A program made the translations under genes and the position numbers. A stretch of 22,149 bases of DNA, from the NCBI GenBank assembly GCA_905480445.1, contig CAJQQJ010000304.1, forward strand, positions 1 to 22,149. Direction: 5' to 3'. This stretch comes from an uncultured Alphaproteobacteria bacterium (GTDB taxonomy: Bacteria > Pseudomonadota > Alphaproteobacteria > UBA7985 > CAJQQZ01). The notes under the pieces are model-generated. The model searched no databases. It was not told the origin of the DNA and worked only from the letters and a program-made list of their open reading frames with translations. Shown here piece after piece: positions 1 through 6,774 of the stretch. Each line of letters starts with the position of its first letter. Within the stretch, counting starts at the first letter, position 1.

Positions 1-81
1 GTCAAGCGCATGAAGTGCTGGATGATCAAGATCGCTGGTGGTCACAAAAAGTTCGGGTTGGCTGACGAAAGGTTTCTGCAT
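1..81 (-). CDS. Possible 5' end of an unidentified gene, cut by the left edge
   Basis: An ATG at 81 opens a minus-strand frame that stays open for 27 codons to the window edge. It begins MQKPFVSQPELFVTTSDLD and lies 25 bases downstream of the stop of the LCP-like gene on the same strand. No strong Shine-Dalgarno sequence precedes it. The competing reading is a plus-strand frame over 3-65 that ends ...DRWWSQKVRVG and TGA. The base composition by codon position fits both readings equally well, so I cannot decide between them. I do not recognise the family from so few residues. Confidence 0.22.
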   Translation of the reverse strand, partial: MQKPFVSQPELFVTTSDLDHPALHALD

Positions 82-106
82 GACAAAAGTTACCAAATAT
101 TCCAGC

Positions 107-1063
107 CTATGGGAATCCTCTAGTTATGCTGAGGTCTCTAGCTCTAACTTCTTCCATCGTCATAGAGCGGCTGAACCAAGCGTTATAGAAAGGTGTGCTG
201 ACCTGAAAAACAGTGTCATGGTATTCTGAGGCCGTTGCATAAGCGACATAGCCTAAGGCTGTTCCCACAAACTTGGCGATATTGAACGATCTTTGATAGC
301 CATCTGCCTTGTGAATATGGCGCAACCTCAAGCCTTTTCGAACTTTCACAAGATTTTGCAAAACTGCAGCTACCCTGGGTGCCAATCGTTGGAAGGCTGC
401 CATTACCATTCCATACTGACCTAGGCTTCGGCGGAATTCTTTAGCAGCGATGTTGAAGGTATCCAAGTCAATTTCCATAAAGGCATCGATCTTGAAGCCT
501 AATGGATTGCCAACTTGTAAGGGCAATTTACTCGCGTTGGCCAAAAGGCGCGACTGAATCAGTTTCTCAACATAGGGAATAAAAAAACGGCGGCCAACGT
601 GCGTGAAGTAGTTTGCTAGATAATTTTCCGCTGAGGCCAGTTTTGAATGGGTATCATAGCGTGTACAGTAAGATGGAACTTTCATACCTCTATAGAGCGT
701 ATGCAACACGACCTTGCGATCTCGTGCTCTAAAAGACAGAACCATAACGGCGTCGGCCCGAGAAGACAGAGCTTTGGACTTTAAATGCCCAGCCCTCATA
801 GCCTCGACCCTGGCTGCGGCACCGCCTTGAAAGTCTTTTCCAACCAAAAGAATATTGAGTTCGCCGTCACTAACCGCGGAAGCAACTGTGTTTTGCGATC
901 TTAATCCAATCGCCTGCAGGAAAAGCGAATCAACCTCGGGAGTGACGTGCTGTGGCTCTTGATACTTTCTAGAAAGCGGTTGGAAGCTTTGCGCCGAAGC
1001 TTGCAAGCATCCAAAAACCAAAACCAGCATAAAGGCCGATAAGATGGCAACTTTATTGATCAA
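107..1063 (-). CDS. LCP-like (LytR-CpsA-Psr) exported protein
   Basis: This 318-residue protein has an N-terminal signal or anchor segment (residues 4-24, ending QASAQ, with a possible but non-canonical lipobox around C19). An LCP-like domain follows at about residues 68-205. The features that suggest LCP are LNILLVGKD (69-77), SRADAVMVLS (101-110), a basic strand leading to LYRGMKVP (123-130), and GNPLGFKIDAFMEIDLDTF (185-203). LCP proteins transfer polyprenyl-phosphate-linked glycopolymers to the cell wall and carry a PRD motif. Here it reads YRG, so the acidic residue is lost and activity is uncertain. I chose a TTG start because GGGGAG lies 7 bases upstream and the signal peptide begins immediately. 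Upstream ATGs at 1084 and 1168 lack such a site, and 1168 would leave only 6 bases to the divergent gene. After about residue 205 I recognise no domain. Confidence 0.6.
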   Translation of the reverse strand: MINKVAILSAFMLVLVFGCLQASAQSFQPLSRKYQEPQHVTPEVDSLFLQAIGLRSQNTVASAVSDGELNILLVGKDFQGGAAARVEAMRAGHLKSKALSSRADAVMVLSFRARDRKVVLHTLYRGMKVPSYCTRYDTHSKLASAENYLANYFTHVGRRFFIPYVEKLIQSRLLANASKLPLQVGNPLGFKIDAFMEIDLDTFNIAAKEFRRSLGQYGMVMAAFQRLAPRVAAVLQNLVKVRKGLRLRHIHKADGYQRSFNIAKFVGTALGYVAYATASEYHDTVFQVSTPFYNAWFSRSMTMEEVRARDLSITRGFP

Positions 1064-1070
1064 CTCATTT

Positions 1071-1077
1071 TCTCCCC
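1071..1077 (-). promoter_or_regulatory. Shine-Dalgarno site deciding a TTG start
   Basis: The minus strand reads GGGGAGA here, 7 bases before a TTG at 1063. This is the best ribosome binding site in the region and selects TTG over the upstream ATG candidates for the LCP-like gene. Confidence 0.6.
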
Positions 1078-1174
1078 AAACCATCACGTCGAGTTTTGTT
1101 AGCCTAAATCCTGCCAAAAGCTGTAACATTGAAAGCGAATCGAGAAAAGCCGAGATTACAAGGACCATCGAGCT

Positions 1175-2128
1175 ATGCAGAGCTCTTCAAATAAAGTTGT
1201 TGTTGCCGCCTTAATTGGCAATGGATTGATTGCCATCACAAAATTCGCTGCTTCCGCCATGACCGGCAGTTCAGCCATGTTAAGCGAAGCCATTCATTCT
1301 CTGGTGGATACGGCCAATCAAGGCCTTCTGCTCTATGGATTGAAGAAGTCCCGAAAACCAGCGGATGAACGCCATCCCTTCGGTTATGGCAGAGAACTCT
1401 ATTTTTGGGCCTTTATCGTCGCCATTTTAATTTTTGGCGCGGGCGGCGGTTTTTCGATCTATGAGGGATTCAACAAGCTCTTCCACCCTCATGCAATCAC
1501 GAACCCACTTATAAACTATATCGTTCTAGGGCTAGCGATAGTGTTTGAAGGTGTAGCTTGGACAATTGCCTTCAAAGAGTTTTGGAGGAGCAAAGGGAAA
1601 CTGTCGTGGTTTAGAGCCGTCCAAGAAAGCAAAGACCCGACCATTTTCACAGTCTTGTTCGAAGATAGCGCTGCTATGCTAGGTTTGATCATAGCCGCTA
1701 TTGGTATTTGGCTCAGCAGCTCAATGGGAATTGTCTACGCCGATGCCGTTGCTTCTATCTGTATTGGCTTCATTCTTGTCATCACCGCGTCTTTCCTAGC
1801 CTACGAAGGCAAAAGCCTGTTGATTGGCGAAGGAGCTCTTCCAGAGCAAGTAGCCTTGATCAGAAGCCTTATTCAGGACAATGAAACAATCCTTGGCATC
1901 AACGAACTTCTGACACTCCACGCTGGCCCAGAGGACATCTTGTTAACTGTATCTGTTGATTTCAAAGATGGTCTGGACAGCGGAGAAGTTGAACGCAGTA
2001 TTTCCCGGATGGAAAAACGAATTAAGTCTGAAATTCCGCGCATCAAAAAGATATTCATCGAAGCGCAAAGCTTTTCAGGCCATTGGGAAGACCGCGCACT
2101 TAGCGAAAAACAAAGCCAACCCGAATGA
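1175..2128 (+). CDS. Cation diffusion facilitator transporter, ZnT9/SLC30A9-like
   Basis: A 317-residue CDF-family protein, expected to export divalent metal ions (Zn, Mn, Fe or Co) across the inner membrane by proton antiport. The TM2 signature SEAIHSLVDTANQ lies at residues 37-49, with metal-site residues H41 and D45. It is followed by the conserved DERHPFGYGRE at 64-74. In TM5 the canonical HxxxD is replaced by FEDSAA (162-167), a change typical of the SLC30A9-like branch, so metal specificity cannot be assigned from the motif. About six hydrophobic segments span residues 7-215. The cytoplasmic C-terminal domain (about 220-305) folds like a metallochaperone in this family. An AAGGA lies 10 bases before the ATG. 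The gene is divergent from the LCP-like gene and its stop is 3 bases from the convergent SH3-like gene. Confidence 0.88.
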   Translation: MQSSSNKVVVAALIGNGLIAITKFAASAMTGSSAMLSEAIHSLVDTANQGLLLYGLKKSRKPADERHPFGYGRELYFWAFIVAILIFGAGGGFSIYEGFNKLFHPHAITNPLINYIVLGLAIVFEGVAWTIAFKEFWRSKGKLSWFRAVQESKDPTIFTVLFEDSAAMLGLIIAAIGIWLSSSMGIVYADAVASICIGFILVITASFLAYEGKSLLIGEGALPEQVALIRSLIQDNETILGINELLTLHAGPEDILLTVSVDFKDGLDSGEVERSISRMEKRIKSEIPRIKKIFIEAQSFSGHWEDRALSEKQSQPE

Positions 2129-2131
2129 ACT

Positions 2132-2425
2132 CTAGCAAGTTTTCACAGATCGACGTTTTACAAAGCCTGTTTTGCCTTTGGCATTCACCCTAATCCATCG
2201 ATTGTTGCCGGTCTTGCCGGTGGCGCTATATTGGCTGCCTGCAGTTAACTGAGCTAAGACTCTAGAAGCACGGCTGCCGCTAGCATGGAGCGTCGCATTT
2301 TTCGTCAGACAAACTGATTGGTTGAGGGGAAAGATATGACCGGAAAGTGAATCACTTGCAGTGGCTTGAGACACAACAGCGAGCAAACCAGCACCGACAA
2401 TCAGGCCCGTAGATTTTCTATACAT
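2132..2425 (-). CDS. Small secreted SH3-like protein (downstream copy)
   Basis: A 97-residue protein starting MYRKSTGLIVGAGLL with a clear signal peptide (cleavage likely after QATAS). A single bacterial SH3-like domain follows: VCLTKNATLHASGS near the mature N-terminus, then NRWIRVNAKGKTGFVKRRSV and a terminal Cys. The ATG at 2425 is preceded by AGGA at 7 bases, and upstream in-frame starts lie inside the neighbouring gene. It is a paralogue of the protein encoded just upstream: both share a Cys near the mature N-terminus, a Cys at the C-terminus and a (V/I)NG/KGKTGF(V/I) core. SH3b domains commonly bind peptidoglycan, but no enzymatic domain is attached and the function is unknown. Confidence 0.75.
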   Translation of the reverse strand: MYRKSTGLIVGAGLLAVVSQATASDSLSGHIFPLNQSVCLTKNATLHASGSRASRVLAQLTAGSQYSATGKTGNNRWIRVNAKGKTGFVKRRSVKTC

Positions 2426-2450
2426 TGTTTTATCCTGTTGGAATTTGAAA

Positions 2451-2744
2451 CTAGGCGCAATTCTCATAGCGAAGAATTGAGCGATGAATGAAACCTGTCT
2501 GACCATTGATAACAAAACGGAACCAATTGCCATCGCCTGTCATCGCATCCGCGTAATGCCTTTGATTTTGTCCTATAACGCGTAACGACGCTGATTGTTG
2601 GCTCGGTCCTGCACGAAAGTTGCCGTTGGCGTTCAAACAAAGGTAACCATTGAAGCTAAACAAAGCCCCAGGTGCGGAATAGCTCGCAAAAGTGGTGGAA
2701 CTCATCAAAAGAAAACAGATCGTTGCAAAAACTCTGACAATCAC
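2451..2744 (-). CDS. Small secreted SH3-like protein (upstream copy)
   Basis: A 97-residue protein with a signal peptide (MIVRVFATICFLLMSSTTFA) and one SH3-like domain, with conserved stretches LCLNANGNFRAGPS, NWFRFVINGQTGFIHRS and a C-terminal NCA. I place the start at the GTG at 2744 because a perfect AGGAGG lies 7 bases upstream. A longer in-frame ATG at 2765 sits upstream of that site. The stop is 25 bases from the start of the second copy, so the two are probably co-transcribed. Each mature protein has two Cys residues at equivalent positions, which suggests a disulfide in the periplasm. The function is unknown, but envelope or peptidoglycan binding is a reasonable guess. Confidence 0.75.
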   Translation of the reverse strand: MIVRVFATICFLLMSSTTFASYSAPGALFSFNGYLCLNANGNFRAGPSQQSASLRVIGQNQRHYADAMTGDGNWFRFVINGQTGFIHRSILRYENCA

Positions 2745-2751
2745 GGTCAAA

Positions 2752-2757
2752 CCTCCT
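2752..2757 (-). promoter_or_regulatory. Perfect Shine-Dalgarno site deciding a GTG start
   Basis: The minus strand reads AGGAGG 7 bases before the GTG at 2744. It fixes the start of the upstream SH3-like gene and rules out the longer ATG reading from 2765. Confidence 0.7.
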
Positions 2758-2805
2758 ATAAACACTGCACCTTTCTGAAGCGACTTGAGGATAGAGGCAA
2801 CTCAA

Positions 2806-2850
2806 ATGTCCGTGTACCAAGTCGTGAACAGCGGAACACTGAACGAATGA
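2806..2850 (+). CDS. Possible 14-codon leader peptide overlapping the aminotransferase start
   Basis: A short frame reads MSVYQVVNSGTLNE then TGA. AGAGG (2793-2797) lies 8 bases upstream. Its stop overlaps the ATG of the aminotransferase in an ATGA (2847-2850), the classic geometry of translational coupling. The aminotransferase start itself has only a poor ribosome binding site, which makes coupling plausible. No run of regulatory codons (such as His, Trp or Leu repeats) is present, so classical attenuation is not indicated. It may simply be a chance frame. Confidence 0.35.
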   Translation: MSVYQVVNSGTLNE

Positions 2851-4007
2851 TTACTGCACAAAGAACGAACCATCTCGGTACCGAAAGCGCTTTCGAAGTA
2901 CTTGCGAAAGCAAATGCATTGGCTGTAGCCGGAAAATCGATAATCAACCTCTCAATTGGTCAGCCTGATTTTCCAACGCCGGCCAACATCGTCGAGGCTG
3001 GTCGGAAAGCCTTTGCAGACGGTCATCACGGTTATACGGCAGCAAACGGTATGCCAGAGTTGCGAGAAGCCGTTGCGGAAGACATATTTACCCAACATCA
3101 AACCAAGGTCTCCGCTGACCAAATCCTAATCGTTCCAGGCGGAAAAGTAACAATGGCTTTTGCCATGCTTGTTTTCGGAGAACCTGGTGCAGAAATCATG
3201 TATCCGGACCCGGGTTTCCCGATCTATCATTCGATGATCTCCTTCTCTGGAGCGACGCCGGTGCCCATCCGCCTTTACGAGGAGAAGGGTTTTTCATTTT
3301 CTGCAGATGAAGTCTTGTCTAACATTACGCCTAAAACTCGGCTTATCATCTTGAATTCCCCCGCCAACCCAACGGGCGGCGTTGTGGAGAAAGCTGAACT
3401 TGATAAACTGGTCGCTGGTCTCGAAAGGTTTCCGGATGTCGCCATCCTGACGGACGAGATCTATTCCCGGATGTGTTACGACGGCATGAAGCACCAGTCG
3501 CTGTTCTCCTACTCTCAGCTCGCTGACCGTCTTATTGTTCTCAACGGTTGGTCCAAAACCTATGCCATGACAGGTTGGCGTCTGGGCTGGGGCTATTGGC
3601 CAAAATCTCTTGTTGAGACCGTCACGCGCCTAGCGATCAACACCCATTCTTGTGTAAATGCCGCGACTCAAATCGCAGGCATCGAGGCTCTAAGAGGACC
3701 TCAGGACGAAGTTGATAAGATGGTAGCGGCATTCGATGTGCGCCGGAAACTGATTTTCGAGAGACTGAATTCAATCAATGGATTTTCTTCCGTCATGCCC
3801 AAGGGCGCATTCTATGCTTTTCCAAACATCAGCGGCACTGGCTTCACTTCGCGAGAGCTACAAGACCGCTTACTCGAAGAACTTGGCATCGCAACTATTG
3901 CTGGCACGAGCTTCGGTGAGCAGGGTGAAGGCTTTTTAAGGTTTTCCTATGCCAACTCAGTAGAGAATATCGAAGAAGCGCTATCCCTAATTGCGGCCTG
4001 GATTTAG
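2847..4007 (+). CDS. PLP-dependent class I aminotransferase (AspC/PatA-like)
   Basis: A 386-residue fold-type I aminotransferase. Visible motifs in order: LSIGQPDFPTP (35-45), HGYTAANGMPELREAVA (61-77), the cofactor-contacting NSPANPTGG (170-178, N174), TDEIYSRM (202-209, D203 and Y206), and the PLP lysine in SKTYAMTGWRLGWG (K237, with R245). The length and order match the aspartate aminotransferase I-gamma group, which includes enzymes acting on aspartate, aromatic or branched substrates. The exact substrate cannot be read from the sequence. Longer in-frame starts back to 2595 would run antisense through the SH3-like gene and lack family conservation, so I use the ATG at 2847. Translation may be coupled to the short upstream frame. 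Confidence 0.85.
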   Translation: MITAQRTNHLGTESAFEVLAKANALAVAGKSIINLSIGQPDFPTPANIVEAGRKAFADGHHGYTAANGMPELREAVAEDIFTQHQTKVSADQILIVPGGKVTMAFAMLVFGEPGAEIMYPDPGFPIYHSMISFSGATPVPIRLYEEKGFSFSADEVLSNITPKTRLIILNSPANPTGGVVEKAELDKLVAGLERFPDVAILTDEIYSRMCYDGMKHQSLFSYSQLADRLIVLNGWSKTYAMTGWRLGWGYWPKSLVETVTRLAINTHSCVNAATQIAGIEALRGPQDEVDKMVAAFDVRRKLIFERLNSINGFSSVMPKGAFYAFPNISGTGFTSRELQDRLLEELGIATIAGTSFGEQGEGFLRFSYANSVENIEEALSLIAAWI

Positions 4008-4058
4008 CCACACTATTCACCTAGTTTCACAAAGCCTGAACCTGGAACTGCTAATTTC

Positions 4059-5429
4059 ATGCTGAAGCCGTTTAGATTTGCCTTTCTGTTCGCTGTTGGA
4101 CTGCTCTTGTATGCAGCTTCCAGCCCATTGGGCTATGCACAGAACACTGGGAACGAACTGTTCGAGCGAGCCCTTAGTCTTGAGCAAGGGGAAGCAGGAG
4201 CCGTTGACTTAGGGCAGGCTAGAAAACTTTACCAAGAAGCCGCCGAACAAGATCACCTAGAAGCCAAAGTTCGTTTGGCCCTTCTGGATGAAGGCACAAA
4301 CCCTTCCGTCGAACAGTGGTTGAAAATCAAAGACGTCTATCAGAGAGCATCAACCAGAGGCTCCACACTTGCGATCACCCGCCTTGCCAACTTGTATGAA
4401 AAAGGTCTTGGTGGTGAAGCCAACTTAGAAAGCGCTATCTTTTATTACGAGCAGGCAGCTGCCCGTGGATCAGCAGAAGCAACGGCAGCGCTAGCTAGGC
4501 TGAAACCAACAGAACCAGTGAAGGAAATAGCGAAACCAATTGAAGCAGCTGAACCTCAACCAGTTTTTTCGTTAAATGATACAGTTTCAACACAGAACGC
4601 TGAAGATACAACTCCCGAGATTCAGGCGGTCGAACAAACAGTAGACCAAGAATCTGTGCCCGAAGCAGTAGCCGAACCGGCGCCAGTTGCAGCTGTTGAA
4701 TCCACAAAAACAGAGCCAACTACTAAAGCAGATCCAATCGAAGCGGCAACTGTAGCTGTTGCTGAACCTGCTGTTACAGAACCACCCGCCAAAGCTGAAC
4801 CAACCGAAACTGCAACAATAGCAATTGCCGAGCCCACTAAGACAGAACCAACTGCTAAAGCTGAACCAATCGAAGCGGCGACAGAAACTGCTGCAGACCC
4901 CATCAAAACAGAGGCGACTGTCGAGGCAACACCAGCGGAAGGACTCAACAAACAAGACATCGCAATTCTTCAACAAATCTTGGAGTCTATTTCTGCCCAG
5001 CCAGAACAAGCCTGGTGGCTCAACGGTCAGCTCGATGCTATGACGCCAGCCTATCTTCTTTCCGCTCAAAGCAGTGAAGTCTCGAAGGCCAAATTGCTGG
5101 AGCTTGTGACCACAAAGCTTTCCCGCGATGAATGCGCTACGAGAGGCGCTTGGATTGCGCTCATCTCCACACTTTCAATACCGGATCTTTCCGAAAAATC
5201 TGCTACGCTTATCAAGAAGCAACCAAGACGCTGTAAAACTGCTGTCTTTCAGAAACTGCTGAATGAACTGGGCCATTACAAAGGTAAGATCGATGGGCGC
5301 GCAGGCGTGCAAACTTGGACAGCAGTTGAAAGCTTCAATAAAACATCTGACAAGAAGATCGCGGCCAAAATCACAAACTCGACAGTCCGTGAATTGGCCA
5401 AGAGTTTAGCAGAAACACGTCGTTACTAA
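4059..5429 (+). CDS. Exported Sel1-repeat protein with E/P/A/T/K repeats and a C-terminal PG-binding-like domain
   Basis: This 456-residue protein begins with a signal peptide (about residues 1-28, ending GYAQ). Sel1/TPR-like helical repeats follow at about 30-150, with motifs such as ARKLYQEAAEQDHLEAKVRLA and SAIFYYEQAAARGSAEATAALA. Residues 150-300 are a low-complexity linker rich in Ala, Glu, Pro, Thr and Lys, with three 22-residue repeats at 218-283. The C-terminal part (about 390-430) resembles a peptidoglycan-binding type 1 domain: FQKLLNELGHYKGKIDGRAG followed by a TWTAVESFNK stretch. Two Cys residues (in RDECATR and PRRCKT) may form a disulfide. The build suggests a periplasmic scaffold that spans from a protein-binding end to the cell wall. 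No catalytic residues are evident. Confidence 0.75.
   Translation: MLKPFRFAFLFAVGLLLYAASSPLGYAQNTGNELFERALSLEQGEAGAVDLGQARKLYQEAAEQDHLEAKVRLALLDEGTNPSVEQWLKIKDVYQRASTRGSTLAITRLANLYEKGLGGEANLESAIFYYEQAAARGSAEATAALARLKPTEPVKEIAKPIEAAEPQPVFSLNDTVSTQNAEDTTPEIQAVEQTVDQESVPEAVAEPAPVAAVESTKTEPTTKADPIEAATVAVAEPAVTEPPAKAEPTETATIAIAEPTKTEPTAKAEPIEAATETAADPIKTEATVEATPAEGLNKQDIAILQQILESISAQPEQAWWLNGQLDAMTPAYLLSAQSSEVSKAKLLELVTTKLSRDECATRGAWIALISTLSIPDLSEKSATLIKKQPRRCKTAVFQKLLNELGHYKGKIDGRAGVQTWTAVESFNKTSDKKIAAKITNSTVRELAKSLAETRRY
4710..4907 (+). repeat. Three in-frame 66-bp tandem repeats
   Basis: Units start at 4710, 4776 and 4842, each encoding 22 residues that begin TEPxxKAxPxEAAT and end in AEP or ADP plus two residues. 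The DNA copies differ by several substitutions, including synonymous ones, so this is not a very recent amplification. A degenerate fourth unit begins at 4908 (TEATVEATP). The repeats form an extended linker between the Sel1 region and the C-terminal domain. Confidence 0.75.
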
Positions 5430-5563
5430 GCTCATTGCACACGGCCCCAAGCCAAAGCCATTGTTCCGCTAACTCAGGTTCTTCTTGCCTCAAACTGAGA
5501 CTTTGTCTAAATCGGCGTTTTCTTAATGGAAATCCGAACAATCTAACGCGAAGGACAAGATGA
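5430..5563 (+). promoter_or_regulatory. Leader region upstream of the amidinotransferase gene
   Basis: This 134-base gap separates the Sel1 gene from the amidinotransferase. It contains an imperfect hairpin (CTCAGGTT at 5473-5480 against AAACTGAG at 5492-5499, one mismatch) without a following T-run. A good Shine-Dalgarno AAGGA (5551-5555) sits 8 bases before the ATG. I looked for the conserved core of ykkC guanidine riboswitches, given the enzyme downstream, and did not see it. No convincing promoter pair stands out. Confidence 0.4.
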
Positions 5564-6703
5564 ATGGCTTGGTCTCCAGATAAAACTGTTGTCAATTCCT
5601 GGAATGAATGGGATCCGCTAAAACATGTGATCGTTGGTATCGCTGATGGAACCTGTATTCCCCCTTCTGAGCCTGCATCGGAATCCAAAATTCCCGTCGA
5701 CAGTGACATGCGTGGCATGCATGGTCCACGCACCCAAGACACCGTTGATGCGGCTAACGAAGAGCTCGACAATTTTGCGAACGTTATGCGCAAGCGCGGG
5801 ATCAAAGTAGATCGGCCAACGGCTATCGACTTCAACCAGGTCGTCAAAACACCTGATTTCGAACATGGCACCATGTTTGGTTGCATGCCGCCTCGTGACG
5901 TGATCCTAACGGTCGGTAGCGAGATGTTAGAAGCAACGATGTCCTATCGCTCACGTTGGTTCGAGTACCTTTGTTTCCGGCCATTGTTGCAGCAATATTA
6001 TGACGAAGATCCAAAGATGCGTCATGAGTCAGCACCAAAGCCGCGTTTGACCGCCGATACCTACAAAGAAAACTATCTTTCTGACGATATCACAATCGAA
6101 GAGCGTCTTGAGATGGTCGCTAGAAAAGACTTTGTGACAACTGAGTTCGAGCCTTTGTTCGACGCTGCTGACGTTCTACGCTTTGGTAAGGACCTGGTGG
6201 TTCAGCACGGTTTCACGACCAACCTGAAAGGGATTGATTGGCTGACACGTCACTTCCCAAATCACCGTGTTCATGCTGCCAACTTCCCTGGTGATCCTTA
6301 TCCAATCCACATCGACGCTACATTCACGCCAATCCGTCCTGGTTTGATTATCAACAATCCAGAACGTAAGCTCCCAGATGAGCAGCGTAAAATGTTCCTC
6401 GATAACGGTTGGGAAATTGTTGATTCAGCGCGCCCAGCGCACAACTCTCCACCGCCACTTTGTTATTCATCGGTTTGGCTTTCTATGAACGTCCTTGTTC
6501 TTGATCCGAAGACCGTCGTCGTTGAAGAGTCAGAAACATTCCAGTGCGAACAGTTCGATAAAATGGGCATGGAAGTGGTCCCTGTGCCATTCCGTAAAGC
6601 CTATCCTTTTGGCGGTGCTTTACACTGCGCAACCACAGACGTTTACCGCGAAGGTGACTGTGAAGACTATTTCCCAAAGCTAACACAAGCTGGCATGATC
6701 TAG
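5564..6703 (+). CDS. L-arginine amidinotransferase (AGAT/GATM family)
   Basis: A 379-residue member of the glycine amidinotransferase family, which moves the amidino group of arginine to an amine acceptor and releases ornithine. It aligns from memory with human AGAT along its length: NEWDPLKHVIVG (14-25), KTPDFE (95-100), YRSRWFEY (128-135), TTEFEPLFDAADV (192-204), HIDATF (249-254), SMNVLVLD (307-314) and GGALHCATTDV (350-360). The catalytic trio is intact: D200, H249 and the nucleophile C355, matching human D254, H303 and C407. The acceptor pocket differs: human N300 and M302 correspond to Y246 and I248, so glycine is probably not the acceptor. Relatives include StrB1, AmtA, CyrA and SxtG. 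The racemase-like gene follows on the same strand, and an arginase-like domain lies convergent. Confidence 0.92.
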   Translation: MAWSPDKTVVNSWNEWDPLKHVIVGIADGTCIPPSEPASESKIPVDSDMRGMHGPRTQDTVDAANEELDNFANVMRKRGIKVDRPTAIDFNQVVKTPDFEHGTMFGCMPPRDVILTVGSEMLEATMSYRSRWFEYLCFRPLLQQYYDEDPKMRHESAPKPRLTADTYKENYLSDDITIEERLEMVARKDFVTTEFEPLFDAADVLRFGKDLVVQHGFTTNLKGIDWLTRHFPNHRVHAANFPGDPYPIHIDATFTPIRPGLIINNPERKLPDEQRKMFLDNGWEIVDSARPAHNSPPPLCYSSVWLSMNVLVLDPKTVVVEESETFQCEQFDKMGMEVVPVPFRKAYPFGGALHCATTDVYREGDCEDYFPKLTQAGMI

Positions 6704-6727
6704 CCTTTTCGCAACAATCTAGATAAG

Positions 6728-6757
6728 AAAGGCCTGCTCAATTGAGTGGGCCTTTTT
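6728..6757 (+). terminator. Rho-independent terminator after the amidinotransferase gene
   Basis: AAAGGCC (6728-6734) pairs with GGCCTTT (6749-6755). The stem continues inward through two G-T wobbles and CTC/GAG around an AATT loop, and is followed by a T-rich tail. It lies only 20 bases before the next start codon, so the racemase-like gene needs read-through or its own promoter. Confidence 0.8.
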
Positions 6758-6774
6758 CTTTTGGAGCGAACAAA

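Noticed and set aside
3..65. End of a possible plus-strand gene (...DRWWSQKVRVG then stop)
   Set aside because: Only 20 codons are visible and the opposite-strand reading is equally plausible, so it is mentioned but not annotated separately.
2595..2846. An 84-codon upstream extension of the aminotransferase
   Set aside because: It runs antisense through the SH3-like gene, shows no family conservation and precedes the expected N-terminus.
4587..5069. A 160-codon minus-strand frame inside the Sel1-repeat gene
   Set aside because: Its Cys/Phe/Ser-rich composition is the mirror of the Ala/Glu/Thr-rich repeats on the plus strand, and it has no recognisable domain.
5430..5563. Guanidine riboswitch upstream of the amidinotransferase
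   Set aside because: The conserved ykkC core elements are not present; only one imperfect hairpin without a T-run is seen.
6742..6774. Longer start for the racemase-like protein
   Set aside because: That start lies inside the terminator hairpin and adds residues before the conserved MKTIGLIGG, which has its own good ribosome binding site.
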